From Microvirga calopogonii (GTDB taxonomy: Bacteria > Pseudomonadota > Alphaproteobacteria > Rhizobiales > Beijerinckiaceae), in NCBI RefSeq assembly GCF_003347665.1, contig NZ_QDGA01000010.1:62001-126000 (forward strand): a stretch of DNA of 64,000 nucleotides, read 5' to 3'. This document shows positions 1-8,236 of the stretch, piece by piece. A program made the translations under genes and the position numbers. Positions within the stretch are counted from its first letter, which is position 1, and each line of letters starts with the position of its first letter. The notes beneath the pieces were generated by a model. The model saw nothing but the letters and a program-made list of their open reading frames with translations, was not told where the DNA came from and made no database searches.

Positions 1-528
1 AGGGCGGCGATAGGCGCCACGGGGGAACACGGGCTGGATATTCTCGTCAACAACGCAGGCGTGGCACCCGCTGTCCCTCTCGCCCAAACCAGCGAGGCCG
101 TCTTCGACGAGATTATGACGATCAATCTGAAGGCGCCGTTCTTCCTGATTCAGGCGGTCGCCGACCATATCCGCGACAATGGGCGCATCATCAACATCTC
201 CACAGGCTTCACCCGCGTCGCCGCCCCCACTCATCCCGCCTATGCAGCATCGAAAGGCGCGCTCGAAACGCTGACGCTGGCGCTCGCGCCGGAGTTCGGT
301 CGCCGTGGCATCACGGTGAATGCGGTCATGCCCGGCGTCACGGAAACCGACATGAATGCAGAGTGGCTCACGATCCCGGAGGCGCGTGCCGGCGCGGAAG
401 CGATGTCGGTCTTCTCGCGGGTCGGCCAAGCCGCCGATGTCGCGGACGTCATTGCCTTCGTCGCCTCGCATGATGCGCGGTGGACGACGGGCCAGGCGCT
501 GGACGCCACGGGCGGCGCCCGGCTCTGA
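1..528 (+). CDS. SDR family oxidoreductase, 5' end missing
   Basis: NAD(P)-dependent short-chain dehydrogenase, C-terminal three quarters only. The reading frame is open from base 1, so the gene begins outside the window and the nucleotide-binding TGxxxGIG loop is not seen. What remains shows the family NNAG motif just before base 61, the catalytic Tyr-x3-Lys as YAASK near base 240, and the following PG-x-x-x-T segment (PGVTETDM). The substrate cannot be deduced. An internal ATG/GTG start at base 61 would remove the NNAG core and is not the real start. Confidence 0.93.
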   Translation, partial: RAAIGATGEHGLDILVNNAGVAPAVPLAQTSEAVFDEIMTINLKAPFFLIQAVADHIRDNGRIINISTGFTRVAAPTHPAYAASKGALETLTLALAPEFGRRGITVNAVMPGVTETDMNAEWLTIPEARAGAEAMSVFSRVGQAADVADVIAFVASHDARWTTGQALDATGGARL

Positions 529-657
529 ACCCTGCATTCGCTCTATCCGGTTGGTGCGCCCGCGCAATCTGCGGGCGTGCCGATGCCTCATCGTTCCGAT
601 GTTCAGAACGTTCGGTTTCCTATCCTCGGTAGCGCCGACCGCTTTCGACGGGAACGT

Positions 658-1218
658 TCATGGGTGGGTCAGAGATCGATTTTCATCGGGTTGTTGGGTT
701 GTCTCGGAGGTCCGCCGAAGTTTCTCGAAATCGGCCGGCTGGTCATCCTCGAGCGCGGAGCCGAGCAGACGAAGGGCTCCTGCGATCAAGACGATGGCGG
801 CCGGTTTCACGAGCATCTCCCAGGTGACGCGCGTCCCCATCTCCACAACGTCGGTGACGAAATCCACCACCAGGTACACCAGAACCACCTGGATCAGAGT
901 GATCTTGATTTCCCCAAGACCTTCGACCCGCATCCACAGCGGTGCTTTGGCGCGAACGCTGGAGGGGAGGCTGAAGGCGAAGCCGAACGTGATTGCATAG
1001 GCGAACACGATCAGGACGAGGCCGAACAAGAACGCATCCGTGGCTTGCATCACTGTGGCGATGACCAGCGTCTCGGTGTCGGCACTCGGCTGAACAACCA
1101 TCTCCAGGGCATATGCCAGCTTCAGGCAGCCCTCGAAAAACATCAGCATGGCACCGACTGCCGCCCCAAGAGCAGCGACGAGGGTGACCCAGCGCAGGGA
1201 CAGGATGTAGCGGATCAT
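658..1218 (-). CDS. YqhA family (UPF0114) membrane protein
   Basis: Protein of 186 residues with three or four predicted membrane segments: about residues 8-28, 48-78 (FLFGLVLIVFAYAITFGFAF), 105-125 and 135-152. The layout and the GLGEIKITLIQVVLVYLVV stretch match the YqhA/UPF0114 inner membrane family, whose function is not established. The hydrophilic tail after residue 155 is rich in charged residues. A GAGGG sequence lies upstream of the ATG. It is a single gene, divergent from the Crp/Fnr gene that follows. Confidence 0.85.
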   Translation of the reverse strand: MIRYILSLRWVTLVAALGAAVGAMLMFFEGCLKLAYALEMVVQPSADTETLVIATVMQATDAFLFGLVLIVFAYAITFGFAFSLPSSVRAKAPLWMRVEGLGEIKITLIQVVLVYLVVDFVTDVVEMGTRVTWEMLVKPAAIVLIAGALRLLGSALEDDQPADFEKLRRTSETTQQPDENRSLTHP

Positions 1219-1715
1219 CTGACGACGAGCCCTCAGCCAGTGTCGTGGCCCCGGGACAGTTTTAACATATCAGTCAGGAAACGCACTCCGTCTTCATCGA
1301 GATGGTTGCGACAGCCGCGCCCTCGCCTCATCCGGACATTTGGCACAGCCTTCAATCCCTCACCGAATCTGCAGGAACTGCTGAAGAAGGCGGTCGAGAC
1401 GGCGCTCCGGATGACTCGCGCCGCACCTCCCCTGATCCGTTCTCCCACGCGCGTCCATGTTCCATAACGTCGTGCTTCGCGAGATCAGGAGGGCGAAGAC
1501 AATCCAGATGAGCCCGATCAGGTTCCGTTATTCTCGGCGACCATGAAGATAAATGCAGATATTCCACCTAGACAGCAATGTTTTTCAAAAACTTAACATG
1601 GCTTAAAGCCAATGACTTACATTTGTGATTGAGTATTTTTATTATTGGCAATCCATCTTGGGCGCTGATGACTGAGAGATACGTGTGCTCCCGCCTGCAA
1701 CGAAGGAGCACCGTC
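1219..1715. other. gene-free spacer, promoter-like AT-rich end
   Basis: No convincing gene. A 71-codon minus-strand frame at 1233-1448 lacks recognisable family features. GC content falls sharply from about 1560 to 1660, which fits a promoter region for the Crp/Fnr gene. An 11-bp palindrome GGCTTAAAGCC lies at 1600-1610 and could be an operator. No canonical FNR box (TTGAT-N4-ATCAA) is visible. Confidence 0.5.
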
Positions 1716-1718
1716 ATG
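1668..1718 (+). promoter_or_regulatory. 5' leader hairpin covering the ribosome binding site (copy 1)
   Basis: GTGCTCC at 1685-1691 pairs perfectly with GGAGCAC at 1705-1711, and the GGAG of the second arm is the Shine-Dalgarno sequence for the ATG at 1716. About 35 of 50 leader bases recur upstream of the unrelated small gene at 13162, including CTGAGAGA, GCTCCCGCCTGC and AGGAGCACCGT. This suggests a shared translational control element. The structure was read by eye, and no known riboswitch matches. Confidence 0.45.
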
Positions 1719-2468
1719 CACGCTGCTTTCCAGAACGACTACAATCACAGTCCGCTCATCCGCAAACTGGAGAGCATCTTCAGCCTGACTGACGACGAGC
1801 AGCAGGCCTTGATGGACCTGCCGATGCAGATGGCTGTCATCAAAGCCGATCAGGACATCGTGCGCGAGGGCGACCGCCCGTCCCGGTGCTTCGCGATCCT
1901 GAGCGGCTTCACCTGCACCTATAAGCTGACCGGTGACGGCAAGCGCCAGATCGTGGCCTATGGAATCGCCGGCGACATGCCCGATCTGCAGAGCCTGCAC
2001 TTGAAGGTACTGGACATGACCATCACCACCCTGACCCCGTGCAGCATCGGGTTCGTCCGGCACGAGGACCTGTGGGATCTCTGCCTGCGCCAGACCCGAA
2101 TCGCTGCCGCCTTCTGGCGCGAGACCCTGGTGGAGGGTGCCGCATTCCGCGAGTGGGTGCTCAACGTCGGGCGGCGGGAAGCCTATCCGCGCATGGCGCA
2201 CATCCTGTGCGAGTTGCTGGTGCGTCTGCGAGCGGTGGGACTGGTCGACAACCATTCCTGCACCCTGCCGATCACGCAGGCCGAATTTGCCGATGCGCTC
2301 GGCATCACGACGGTTCACGCCAACCGCGTTCTCCAGCAGATGCGGGCTGACGACCTGATCGAACTGAAGGGCGAGCGACTGCATGTTCCCGATTGGGAGA
2401 GGCTGAAGGAAGCCGGCGACTTCCACCCGGCTTACCTGCATCTGGTGCAGGAGTGGCCAACCGCATGA
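1716..2468 (+). CDS. Crp/Fnr family transcriptional regulator
   Basis: Regulator of 250 residues. An N-terminal cyclic-nucleotide-binding-like beta roll (about residues 25-140, with EGDRPSRCFAILSG) is followed by a long dimer helix and a Crp-type winged helix-turn-helix (about 185-240, ITQAEFADALGITTVHANR). No N-terminal cysteine cluster for an iron-sulfur centre is present, so it is probably not an oxygen-sensing Fnr; the ligand is unknown. The ATG at 1716 was chosen over an upstream in-frame start at 1629 because GAAGGAG lies 7 bases before it. Its stop overlaps the next start. Confidence 0.9.
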   Translation: MHAAFQNDYNHSPLIRKLESIFSLTDDEQQALMDLPMQMAVIKADQDIVREGDRPSRCFAILSGFTCTYKLTGDGKRQIVAYGIAGDMPDLQSLHLKVLDMTITTLTPCSIGFVRHEDLWDLCLRQTRIAAAFWRETLVEGAAFREWVLNVGRREAYPRMAHILCELLVRLRAVGLVDNHSCTLPITQAEFADALGITTVHANRVLQQMRADDLIELKGERLHVPDWERLKEAGDFHPAYLHLVQEWPTA

Positions 2469-2710
2469 CCCTCACCTTTCAGCCCATTCGCGTTGCAACG
2501 GGCTTCGACGAGGACGGCATGCTGGTGCTCGACGAGGAACGGCGGCTGCTGGCGGTGCTGACTCGTCTCTCGGACACCAACGAGGTGGCTCCCGGGCAGT
2601 GGTACCTTGAGGCAGGCTTCGGGCGGTTCAATGGAATCACCCACCCCGCCTTTGCCGATCTGGACGCAGCCCGGGCGTGGATCACGCAGCGTCGTGCGAA
2701 GGGGTCCTGA
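2465..2710 (+). CDS. small hypothetical protein coupled to Crp/Fnr gene
   Basis: Protein of 81 residues with no recognised family. The start is the ATG in the ATGA that also holds the stop of the Crp/Fnr gene, so the pair is probably translationally coupled. The sequence is soluble and acidic (MTLTFQPIRVATGFDEDGML...), with a conserved-looking WYLEAGFGRFNG centre and an amphipathic C-terminal helix ending in RRAKGS. It might act with the regulator, but that is only inferred from the overlap. Confidence 0.65.
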   Translation: MTLTFQPIRVATGFDEDGMLVLDEERRLLAVLTRLSDTNEVAPGQWYLEAGFGRFNGITHPAFADLDAARAWITQRRAKGS

Positions 2711-2725
2711 TCAAGCGTCGATCCT

Positions 2726-2898
2726 AGAGCATCGTACGGACCCAGCGGGCCGCGCTAGCGACCCGTAGGGCCACGTCAGTGAAAAGTGGACCCGGTTTTC
2801 GCTGACGCGGCCCTCCGGGTCCGGCCCGAACGATGCTCTCATCAAAAGAGGAAGCATCGGATCCGATCCCATAAGTGCAAGTCCGTTTTTGGGTCTAG
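2726..2898. repeat. dispersed palindromic repeat, copy 1
   Basis: Composite intergenic palindrome. AGAGCATCGT at 2726-2735 pairs with ACGATGCTCT at 2830-2839. Inside are GTCAGTGAAAAGTGGACCCGGTTTTCGCTGAC-type arms (GTCAG ... CTGAC). A second unit follows, with GCATCGGATCC and TTTTTGGGTC. Related units occur at 12457, 22944, 29632, 43668 and 59490. There is no coding potential. Confidence 0.8.
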
Positions 2899-3053
2899 GT
2901 CGGGACCTGATAGGTCCCGTCAGTATTCCTCGTGGAGGCAGGCGCCCCGGAAAGGAGCTTGGACTGGCCGCGCAATTCGCCGCCATTGAACAACTGGTCT
3001 AACAGTGCGGCCCGAATAGTGGCATACTGGCTGAAATCGGAGAGGAGGCTGTG

Positions 3054-3521
3054 ATGTTTCCAGTCCTGCTCTGGCTTCCGGTATTTCTGGTACTGACAAG
3101 TGCCAGCTTGGCCTATCCGCTCCGCCACACGGTGGCCTCACCATCCTGCCGCCCAGGGCAACGGCCCATGCCAAACCTGAATGCGCTCATCCTGCGTGGC
3201 AGCCCAGGCGTGGCGGCGAGCGGCCCGTTGATCAAGGGCCTCTACTACGCTGAGGACCCGAACGGGTCTCACGCTATCGCGGCGTTCTTCATGGCCTGCG
3301 ACCACCTTCTCGAACGGAAGCCATTTCTCATCATGGACTTTCGCTCCAATCAGTTCTTTCTCGATGGCAACCGGGATGGTTGCGTGGACGCGACTGGAAC
3401 ATTGTTGACGCCGGAGATTGACCCCGCGGACTTCGTTCCCGGCGTCGATGGAGCAGAAGAGCTTTGCAGCGAGGATCTGATCGGCCAAGACCAGCTTAAA
3501 GAGCGGGTTGTCATTCCATGA
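3054..3521 (+). CDS. secreted hypothetical protein
   Basis: Protein of 155 residues with a typical Sec signal peptide (MFPVLLWLPVFLVLTSASLAYP, cleavage about residue 20). Four cysteines remain in the mature part, which also carries an acidic calcium-motif-like segment, DGNRDGCVD, resembling an EF-hand/dockerin loop. GAGGAGG at 3043-3048 supports the ATG at 3054, with a GTG directly before it as an alternative. No family was recognised. The 278-base AT-rich gap after it probably carries the promoter of the next gene. Confidence 0.65.
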   Translation: MFPVLLWLPVFLVLTSASLAYPLRHTVASPSCRPGQRPMPNLNALILRGSPGVAASGPLIKGLYYAEDPNGSHAIAAFFMACDHLLERKPFLIMDFRSNQFFLDGNRDGCVDATGTLLTPEIDPADFVPGVDGAEELCSEDLIGQDQLKERVVIP

Positions 3522-3799
3522 CGCCGCTTCTGCGACATTCGCGGCCTCTCCTCCGCACACGCGCAAGGTCGATCCTGCCGCGCAGCCACGAACAATACAT
3601 TCTCTTGCTTTGAACCAAACAAATAATTCAAAAATCAATCTAAATAATATTCAAAGTAAACATTCGGAATCATGACATATTTGCCTTTTATTGTTGGAGT
3701 TCTGTGCAAGTTTCAGCTACATCACTCGTCGTCAACTTGCTGACCAGCAGCACGGCAATGCAGGCCGGCAATATGTTTGCATGAGAGGCAGATGCGGCA

Positions 3800-5005
3800 A
3801 TGAGCACTCCGACCAACCTGGAGACCTACTTCCTCCAGCTCGTCAACGAGACCCGCGCCCAGGCTGGCGTGAAGGCCCTCACGTTCGACGGCGAACTCCT
3901 CAACTCCTCCGATGCCCACAATGCCTGGATGGACCAGACAAACAACTTCTCGCATACGGGGATCGACCGTTCGAACGCGGGAGACCGCATGACGGCGGCC
4001 GGCTACGGCTGGGAGGGATGGGGCGAGAACATCGGCTACAGGAGCGGCCGGCTCGACGAGGCCACCGTCCAGAAGCTGCACGCCTTGCTCGTCAACTCGC
4101 CCGAGCATTATGCCAACATCGTCAACGGCTCGTTCGAGGAGATCGGCATCGGGCTGAAGGAAGCCGACTTCAACGGCAAGGCCGTCGTGCTCGTGACCCA
4201 GAACTTCGGCACGCCGAACGCCGCCGAGCGGGCCGAGGCCAATGACGTCGGAAGCGCCACACCCACCACGTCCGGGCCGTACCCCGGTGCCTGGGGCGAA
4301 ACCATCTACGGCGATTCCGGCGGCGACACTCTCTACGGCACAGCCGGCAACGACACGATCTATGGGCGATCCGGATACGACACGCTCGACGGCATGACCG
4401 GCGCCGATGCCATGTACGGCGGTCCCGGATACGACTTGTACTACGTCGACAATCCGGGGGATAAGGCCTACGAGGACGCCGGAAACGGTTACGACCACGT
4501 CATCAGCACCGTGAGCTACTCGCTTTACGGACAGGTGATCGAGAAACTGTCGCTCAGGGGGACGGCCGATATCGACGGCACGGGCAACTCCCTCAACAAC
4601 TGGATCGACGGGAACCCCGGTTCCAACGTCCTCGACGGCGCGGCCGGCGACGATATTCTGAAAGGCCGGGGTGGCGACGACATCCTGAAAGGCGGATCCG
4701 GGAAGGACGCCTTCGTGTTCGATTTCGCCGATGAGGCCCGCGGCGATACCATCGTCGACTTCGAGCACGGCACCGACGTCATCGACCTTCACTTCATCGA
4801 CGCGGACACGAACGTGGACGGGAAGCAGCCCTTCGTCTTCATCGGCAGCGAGCGGTTCAACAACGTCGCGGGCGAACTTCACACCTATCGCCCTGGAGAC
4901 GGCAATACCTACATCTCGGCCGACACCAACGGCGACGGCCGGCCCGAGTTCTCGATTAAGGTGCTTGGCCGGCACACCTTCGGCAGCGCCGACTTCGTGC
5001 TCTGA
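3800..5005 (+). CDS. CAP (SCP-like) domain protein with RTX calcium repeats
   Basis: Protein of 401 residues. Residues about 5-140 form a CAP/SCP domain: LVNETRAQAGVKALTFD, then the family HTGIDRS-type His and GWGENIGY. Residues about 170-215 carry glycine-aspartate nonapeptide RTX repeats (GGDTLYGTAGNDTIYG, GYDTLDG, GADAMYGG). Further GxDILKGxGGDD repeats lie near residue 285, with a serralysin-type C-terminal segment (FVFDFADEARGDTIVDFEHG). There is no N-terminal signal peptide, so C-terminal type I secretion is expected. No type I exporter is encoded in this window. The CAP activity is unknown. Confidence 0.9.
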   Translation: MSTPTNLETYFLQLVNETRAQAGVKALTFDGELLNSSDAHNAWMDQTNNFSHTGIDRSNAGDRMTAAGYGWEGWGENIGYRSGRLDEATVQKLHALLVNSPEHYANIVNGSFEEIGIGLKEADFNGKAVVLVTQNFGTPNAAERAEANDVGSATPTTSGPYPGAWGETIYGDSGGDTLYGTAGNDTIYGRSGYDTLDGMTGADAMYGGPGYDLYYVDNPGDKAYEDAGNGYDHVISTVSYSLYGQVIEKLSLRGTADIDGTGNSLNNWIDGNPGSNVLDGAAGDDILKGRGGDDILKGGSGKDAFVFDFADEARGDTIVDFEHGTDVIDLHFIDADTNVDGKQPFVFIGSERFNNVAGELHTYRPGDGNTYISADTNGDGRPEFSIKVLGRHTFGSADFVL

Positions 5006-5022
5006 GACAGATCCGTGATGCG

Positions 5023-7059
5023 CTACGGCGGTTCGATATCGCCGCCACCCAATTTGGCAATGTCGTCGGGCTGCACCGGTCCATGAGTCGGCGCCGGGAT
5101 CGGTGGGTCGGCTAAATGTCGGGCAAGTTGCGGAGCCGCAATACTGGTGCCGATCAGGCGAAACACGCCTCCGCTCCTGTTCCCTCCGGCACGGATGCCC
5201 CGGAGGGCATGCGATTCATCGCAGGGCAGCACATAATCGGGCCCTGCGCGGAGGGTCAGAGGGCCACCACGCGCAGGTCCCGCAGACGAGTAGGCCGACT
5301 TTCGTCCATTTGCGATGATGTAACCACCGGCCACATGCACGCGGGAGTCGTTGGCAGTGGCAATCCCATTGAGAGTGCCCTTGCGCTCGATCAGGGACCC
5401 AGTCTTGTCGAACTCACCGTCGGCGTACTTGCAGCCTGCCTCACGGGAACGGGTTGTTTCCCATTTGTGATCGACGAAATACGAGAGCTTGGCGCCCGAG
5501 CGCACGCCCATGTTCGGATTGCTGCGTGCGACGTAGGCATGGACCTGCGCTTTCGGTGGAATGCCGGAAACCTCGATCGTCCAGTCCCCATGTTCGGCGA
5601 CACTCTGAGTGGCTTCGACTGCAAGCAGCCACATCGTATGGCTGCCGCTTACGGCCGGGGCATACACCCCGGTGTAAGGTGGAAGCGGGGAGCCGGGGGG
5701 CGGTTGGACGGGGCCGGTAGCCGATGTCGAAATAGCTCCGCTCGGCGACTTGAGCGTAACCGTGACAGGACCTGGATTGACTTTGTCGATCCATACCTCA
5801 GCGAAGCAAAGTACGGAATTGTCAGGAGGAAGGCGCCATGTCCACTCGACGTGGCCAGGCTGCTTCGGGCGCCTCGTGTAGGTGACATGCCCCTCGCTCA
5901 GATAGGCGTTGCCCGCCGCTAGAACGATGTCAAGCTTGGGTTTCCTGGTGACGCCATCGTATTCCGCGACAAGCGCCGTCAGTGCAGCCTCCAGTTCCGC
6001 CGTGCCGTCGTGCGGCCCCGTCGTTGGGCCGTAGCTGACATTGATGATCACGTTTTCGATCTTCTTCGGGTCGGCAAAGGTCAGGATGTACCGGATGCCA
6101 TCGAGAACATACGCCTTGAGCCACACCCCGGTCGCATCGCGAATACCTTCTTCGGGGAATTGCACGAACACCACATCGGCCCTGGAAGCTCGATCCGTGC
6201 CCGGTTTCCAGGTCGGTGGATCGCGACGGTCGCCGGGAGCCGGGTGACCGACACGCGAAGAGGTCGGCACACGGCCGGCCAACACGTCCATGACATGTGC
6301 GCCGTGTGACCGGCGACGTGACAGGTTCTTGAACCGGGCGTCCGCGTAGCAGCCATCCTCGTCGATGCTGCCTGTCGGCGTCGTATGCAACTGGATCCAT
6401 TCGTCGAGACCGATCCGCCGCCGCAAAGGTGCGGCAACGGGCGGGCCGGAATAGCGCCGGAACTCGAGGCCATAGTTGAAGTCGCGCAACTTCTGCCCGA
6501 ACCGACATTTCCTTCCTTTCCGATCCTTCACCTTAACCGGCTTCCTGCCTTTATTCTGGTCCCAGATTCCCAGAACCCGCGTGCTCATCTTGGCCTGGAG
6601 AAAATGCGCGGCAGCGAACGGGCAGCCATCGTCGAGCACGCCGATGATGACTGACTCCGGCGATCCCTGGCCCTTGCGCCAGCGACTGATCTTGCTTTTC
6701 ACGAACGACATCAGCGCAACAGGTTCCAGCGGAAGCGACGGTTCGACCCTGGAGACATACTTCTCCCAGACGTCGAACACGACGGTGCCTTTCACGGCCT
6801 GGACGACGGCCTCTTTTGCGGTTTGCAGGGTAGCATATGGAATGCTGTCGTCGGCCGGGCCGAGGACGACGGGGAACCCGGCTTCGCGCATTTCCTCCTC
6901 GAACCTCGCCCCGTCTTCGGCCTTTTCGAACTCCACGAGGAAGAACAGCCTGTAACTGGCTTTCCTCTCGTCGAACGGTCCAAAGTTCTCGAAGTCCGTC
7001 GATATCGCGTACAGAAGATACGGACCAAAGCACTTCGGGTAAGTGTTGCGTTCGAGCAT
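5023..7059 (-). CDS. subtilisin-like (S8) serine protease without signal peptide
   Basis: Protein of 678 residues. The peptidase S8 triad is visible: Asp143 in GVLDDG, His252 in SHGAHV and Ser639 in IGTSIAAPQ, with the oxyanion Asn in VLAAGN. The first 130 residues form an extra N-terminal region of unknown type, and the region around residues 410-510 looks like an inserted beta domain. There is no signal peptide or membrane segment, so a cytoplasmic protease is likely. It is the last gene of a three-gene minus-strand run, starting 38 bases after the haloperoxidase stop. Confidence 0.88.
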   Translation of the reverse strand: MLERNTYPKCFGPYLLYAISTDFENFGPFDERKASYRLFFLVEFEKAEDGARFEEEMREAGFPVVLGPADDSIPYATLQTAKEAVVQAVKGTVVFDVWEKYVSRVEPSLPLEPVALMSFVKSKISRWRKGQGSPESVIIGVLDDGCPFAAAHFLQAKMSTRVLGIWDQNKGRKPVKVKDRKGRKCRFGQKLRDFNYGLEFRRYSGPPVAAPLRRRIGLDEWIQLHTTPTGSIDEDGCYADARFKNLSRRRSHGAHVMDVLAGRVPTSSRVGHPAPGDRRDPPTWKPGTDRASRADVVFVQFPEEGIRDATGVWLKAYVLDGIRYILTFADPKKIENVIINVSYGPTTGPHDGTAELEAALTALVAEYDGVTRKPKLDIVLAAGNAYLSEGHVTYTRRPKQPGHVEWTWRLPPDNSVLCFAEVWIDKVNPGPVTVTLKSPSGAISTSATGPVQPPPGSPLPPYTGVYAPAVSGSHTMWLLAVEATQSVAEHGDWTIEVSGIPPKAQVHAYVARSNPNMGVRSGAKLSYFVDHKWETTRSREAGCKYADGEFDKTGSLIERKGTLNGIATANDSRVHVAGGYIIANGRKSAYSSAGPARGGPLTLRAGPDYVLPCDESHALRGIRAGGNRSGGVFRLIGTSIAAPQLARHLADPPIPAPTHGPVQPDDIAKLGGGDIEPP

Positions 7060-7097
7060 GGAGCTTCTCCGCCTGGGCCACGGTTACGATCGTCCGC

Positions 7098-8216
7098 CTA
7101 TGGAAACCTGTTCTTCCACTCGGCCTGCGCGGCGAGCCACACGGCCTCCATCAAAGTCGACTTCGCGATGGCTCCCCCCGCGGCGTGGGAGTAGAACGGC
7201 GAGGGGCCGTCGAGAGCCTGGGCAGCGTTGAAGGGATTGAAGTCCGTCGTCGCGGCAGCATCGATGCCGGCAGCGAGGAACTTTCTGCCCATGAGCGTCT
7301 GGCCTCCCGTACAACGCCCGACGAAGTACTCGCCCAAAGCGACGCCCAGCATGCGCCCTGCCATGCTGTCGACCGGGAAATGGACTCCCGCAACGACACG
7401 GTTGGTCGCGATCCGGGCCGCCTGACGCTCGAGCTGCTCGATGACCTTTGCGTGTGTCGCCTTCGCCGGCTTCAGCTTCAGCAGCGACTTCAGCACGTGC
7501 GCGACCGCAAAGACCTGCGTCGCGTGCCCGCTCGGGAAGCTCCCGTGCCCCGGTGTCGTAAGCATCGGTTGGACTTGGGCGTTATACTCGACCGGACGCC
7601 AGCACCCGAGGGCATGCTTGAAGCGCATTTCCACGTAAACGCAGAATTGCAGCACCATATTGATCAGTTCGAATGTGCGTCTCGTCCGCTCGGGGTGCAG
7701 GTAGACGATCGACGACCAGAAGGCGTACTGAGGGTCGATCTGCGCCATGATCTCGGTAGCGCGTTCATTCCGCAGTTCGGCCCAACTCACCACCATAGGG
7801 ATCTGCCCCTCGAACGTAGACTTTTGAGGACGTTCGATTTCCGCGATCATCGCGTTGGATGACAGAACCTTGAAGGACTTTGCCGTCGCCTGAAAGCCGA
7901 TCCCTTGCAGCATCTCGCCAACCGCCACGTAGGCACGAACCCACGGCTCCCACCGCATCATCTGTGCCGCATCGTCGATGCCCGGCAGGGCGGGCGCGTA
8001 GGTACCGGTATCGGGAACCGTCGTTCCTTCACGCCCGAGGATGAGCGCATCCACCATAATCGGGTTGGCAAAGACATCGGCCATCGTGCCCAGAATGGCG
8101 CCACCGGCGCCACCAGCCCCGCCGGCGCCACCAGCCCCGCCCGCTCCGCCGGCCCCACCAGCCCCGCCCGCTCCGCCGGCCCCGCCTGCTCCACCCGCTC
8201 CGCCCAGTTGGGTCAT
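7098..8216 (-). CDS. vanadium-dependent haloperoxidase / PAP2-superfamily protein
   Basis: Protein of 372 residues. All three PAP2/haloperoxidase motifs are present: K-x6-RP (KHALGCWRP, Lys197-Arg204), PSGH at 225-228 and R-x5-H-x3-D (RVVAGVHFPVD). Few hydrophobic spans are present, which favours a soluble vanadium haloperoxidase-like fold over a membrane lipid phosphatase. Residues 5-37 are eleven GGA tripeptides. The ATG at 8216, preceded by GGGAGAGAGG, was preferred to a longer frame from 8282 that would run into the cyclase gene. It sits 20 bases downstream of the cyclase stop. Confidence 0.85.
   Translation of the reverse strand: MTQLGGAGGAGGAGGAGGAGGAGGAGGAGGAGGAGGAGGAILGTMADVFANPIMVDALILGREGTTVPDTGTYAPALPGIDDAAQMMRWEPWVRAYVAVGEMLQGIGFQATAKSFKVLSSNAMIAEIERPQKSTFEGQIPMVVSWAELRNERATEIMAQIDPQYAFWSSIVYLHPERTRRTFELINMVLQFCVYVEMRFKHALGCWRPVEYNAQVQPMLTTPGHGSFPSGHATQVFAVAHVLKSLLKLKPAKATHAKVIEQLERQAARIATNRVVAGVHFPVDSMAGRMLGVALGEYFVGRCTGGQTLMGRKFLAAGIDAAATTDFNPFNAAQALDGPSPFYSHAAGGAIAKSTLMEAVWLAAQAEWKNRFP
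8106..8204 (-). repeat. tandem (GGA)11-coding tract
   Basis: Eleven tandem 9-base units code for Gly-Gly-Ala at the N-terminus of the haloperoxidase gene, with third-base drift (GGC/GGG/GGA) between units and higher-order 18- and 36-base near repeats. Length changes by whole units would stay in frame. Confidence 0.85.
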
Positions 8217-8236
8217 TCCTCTCTCCCTGTGATTGC

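Noticed and set aside
1233..1448. 71-codon minus-strand frame after the YqhA gene
   Set aside because: Basic, low-complexity sequence with no ribosome binding site or known family.
8095..8205. Tandem repeats considered as a CRISPR-like or non-coding array
   Set aside because: Units are 9 bases, contiguous, in frame, and encode Gly-Gly-Ala inside a gene; no spacers.
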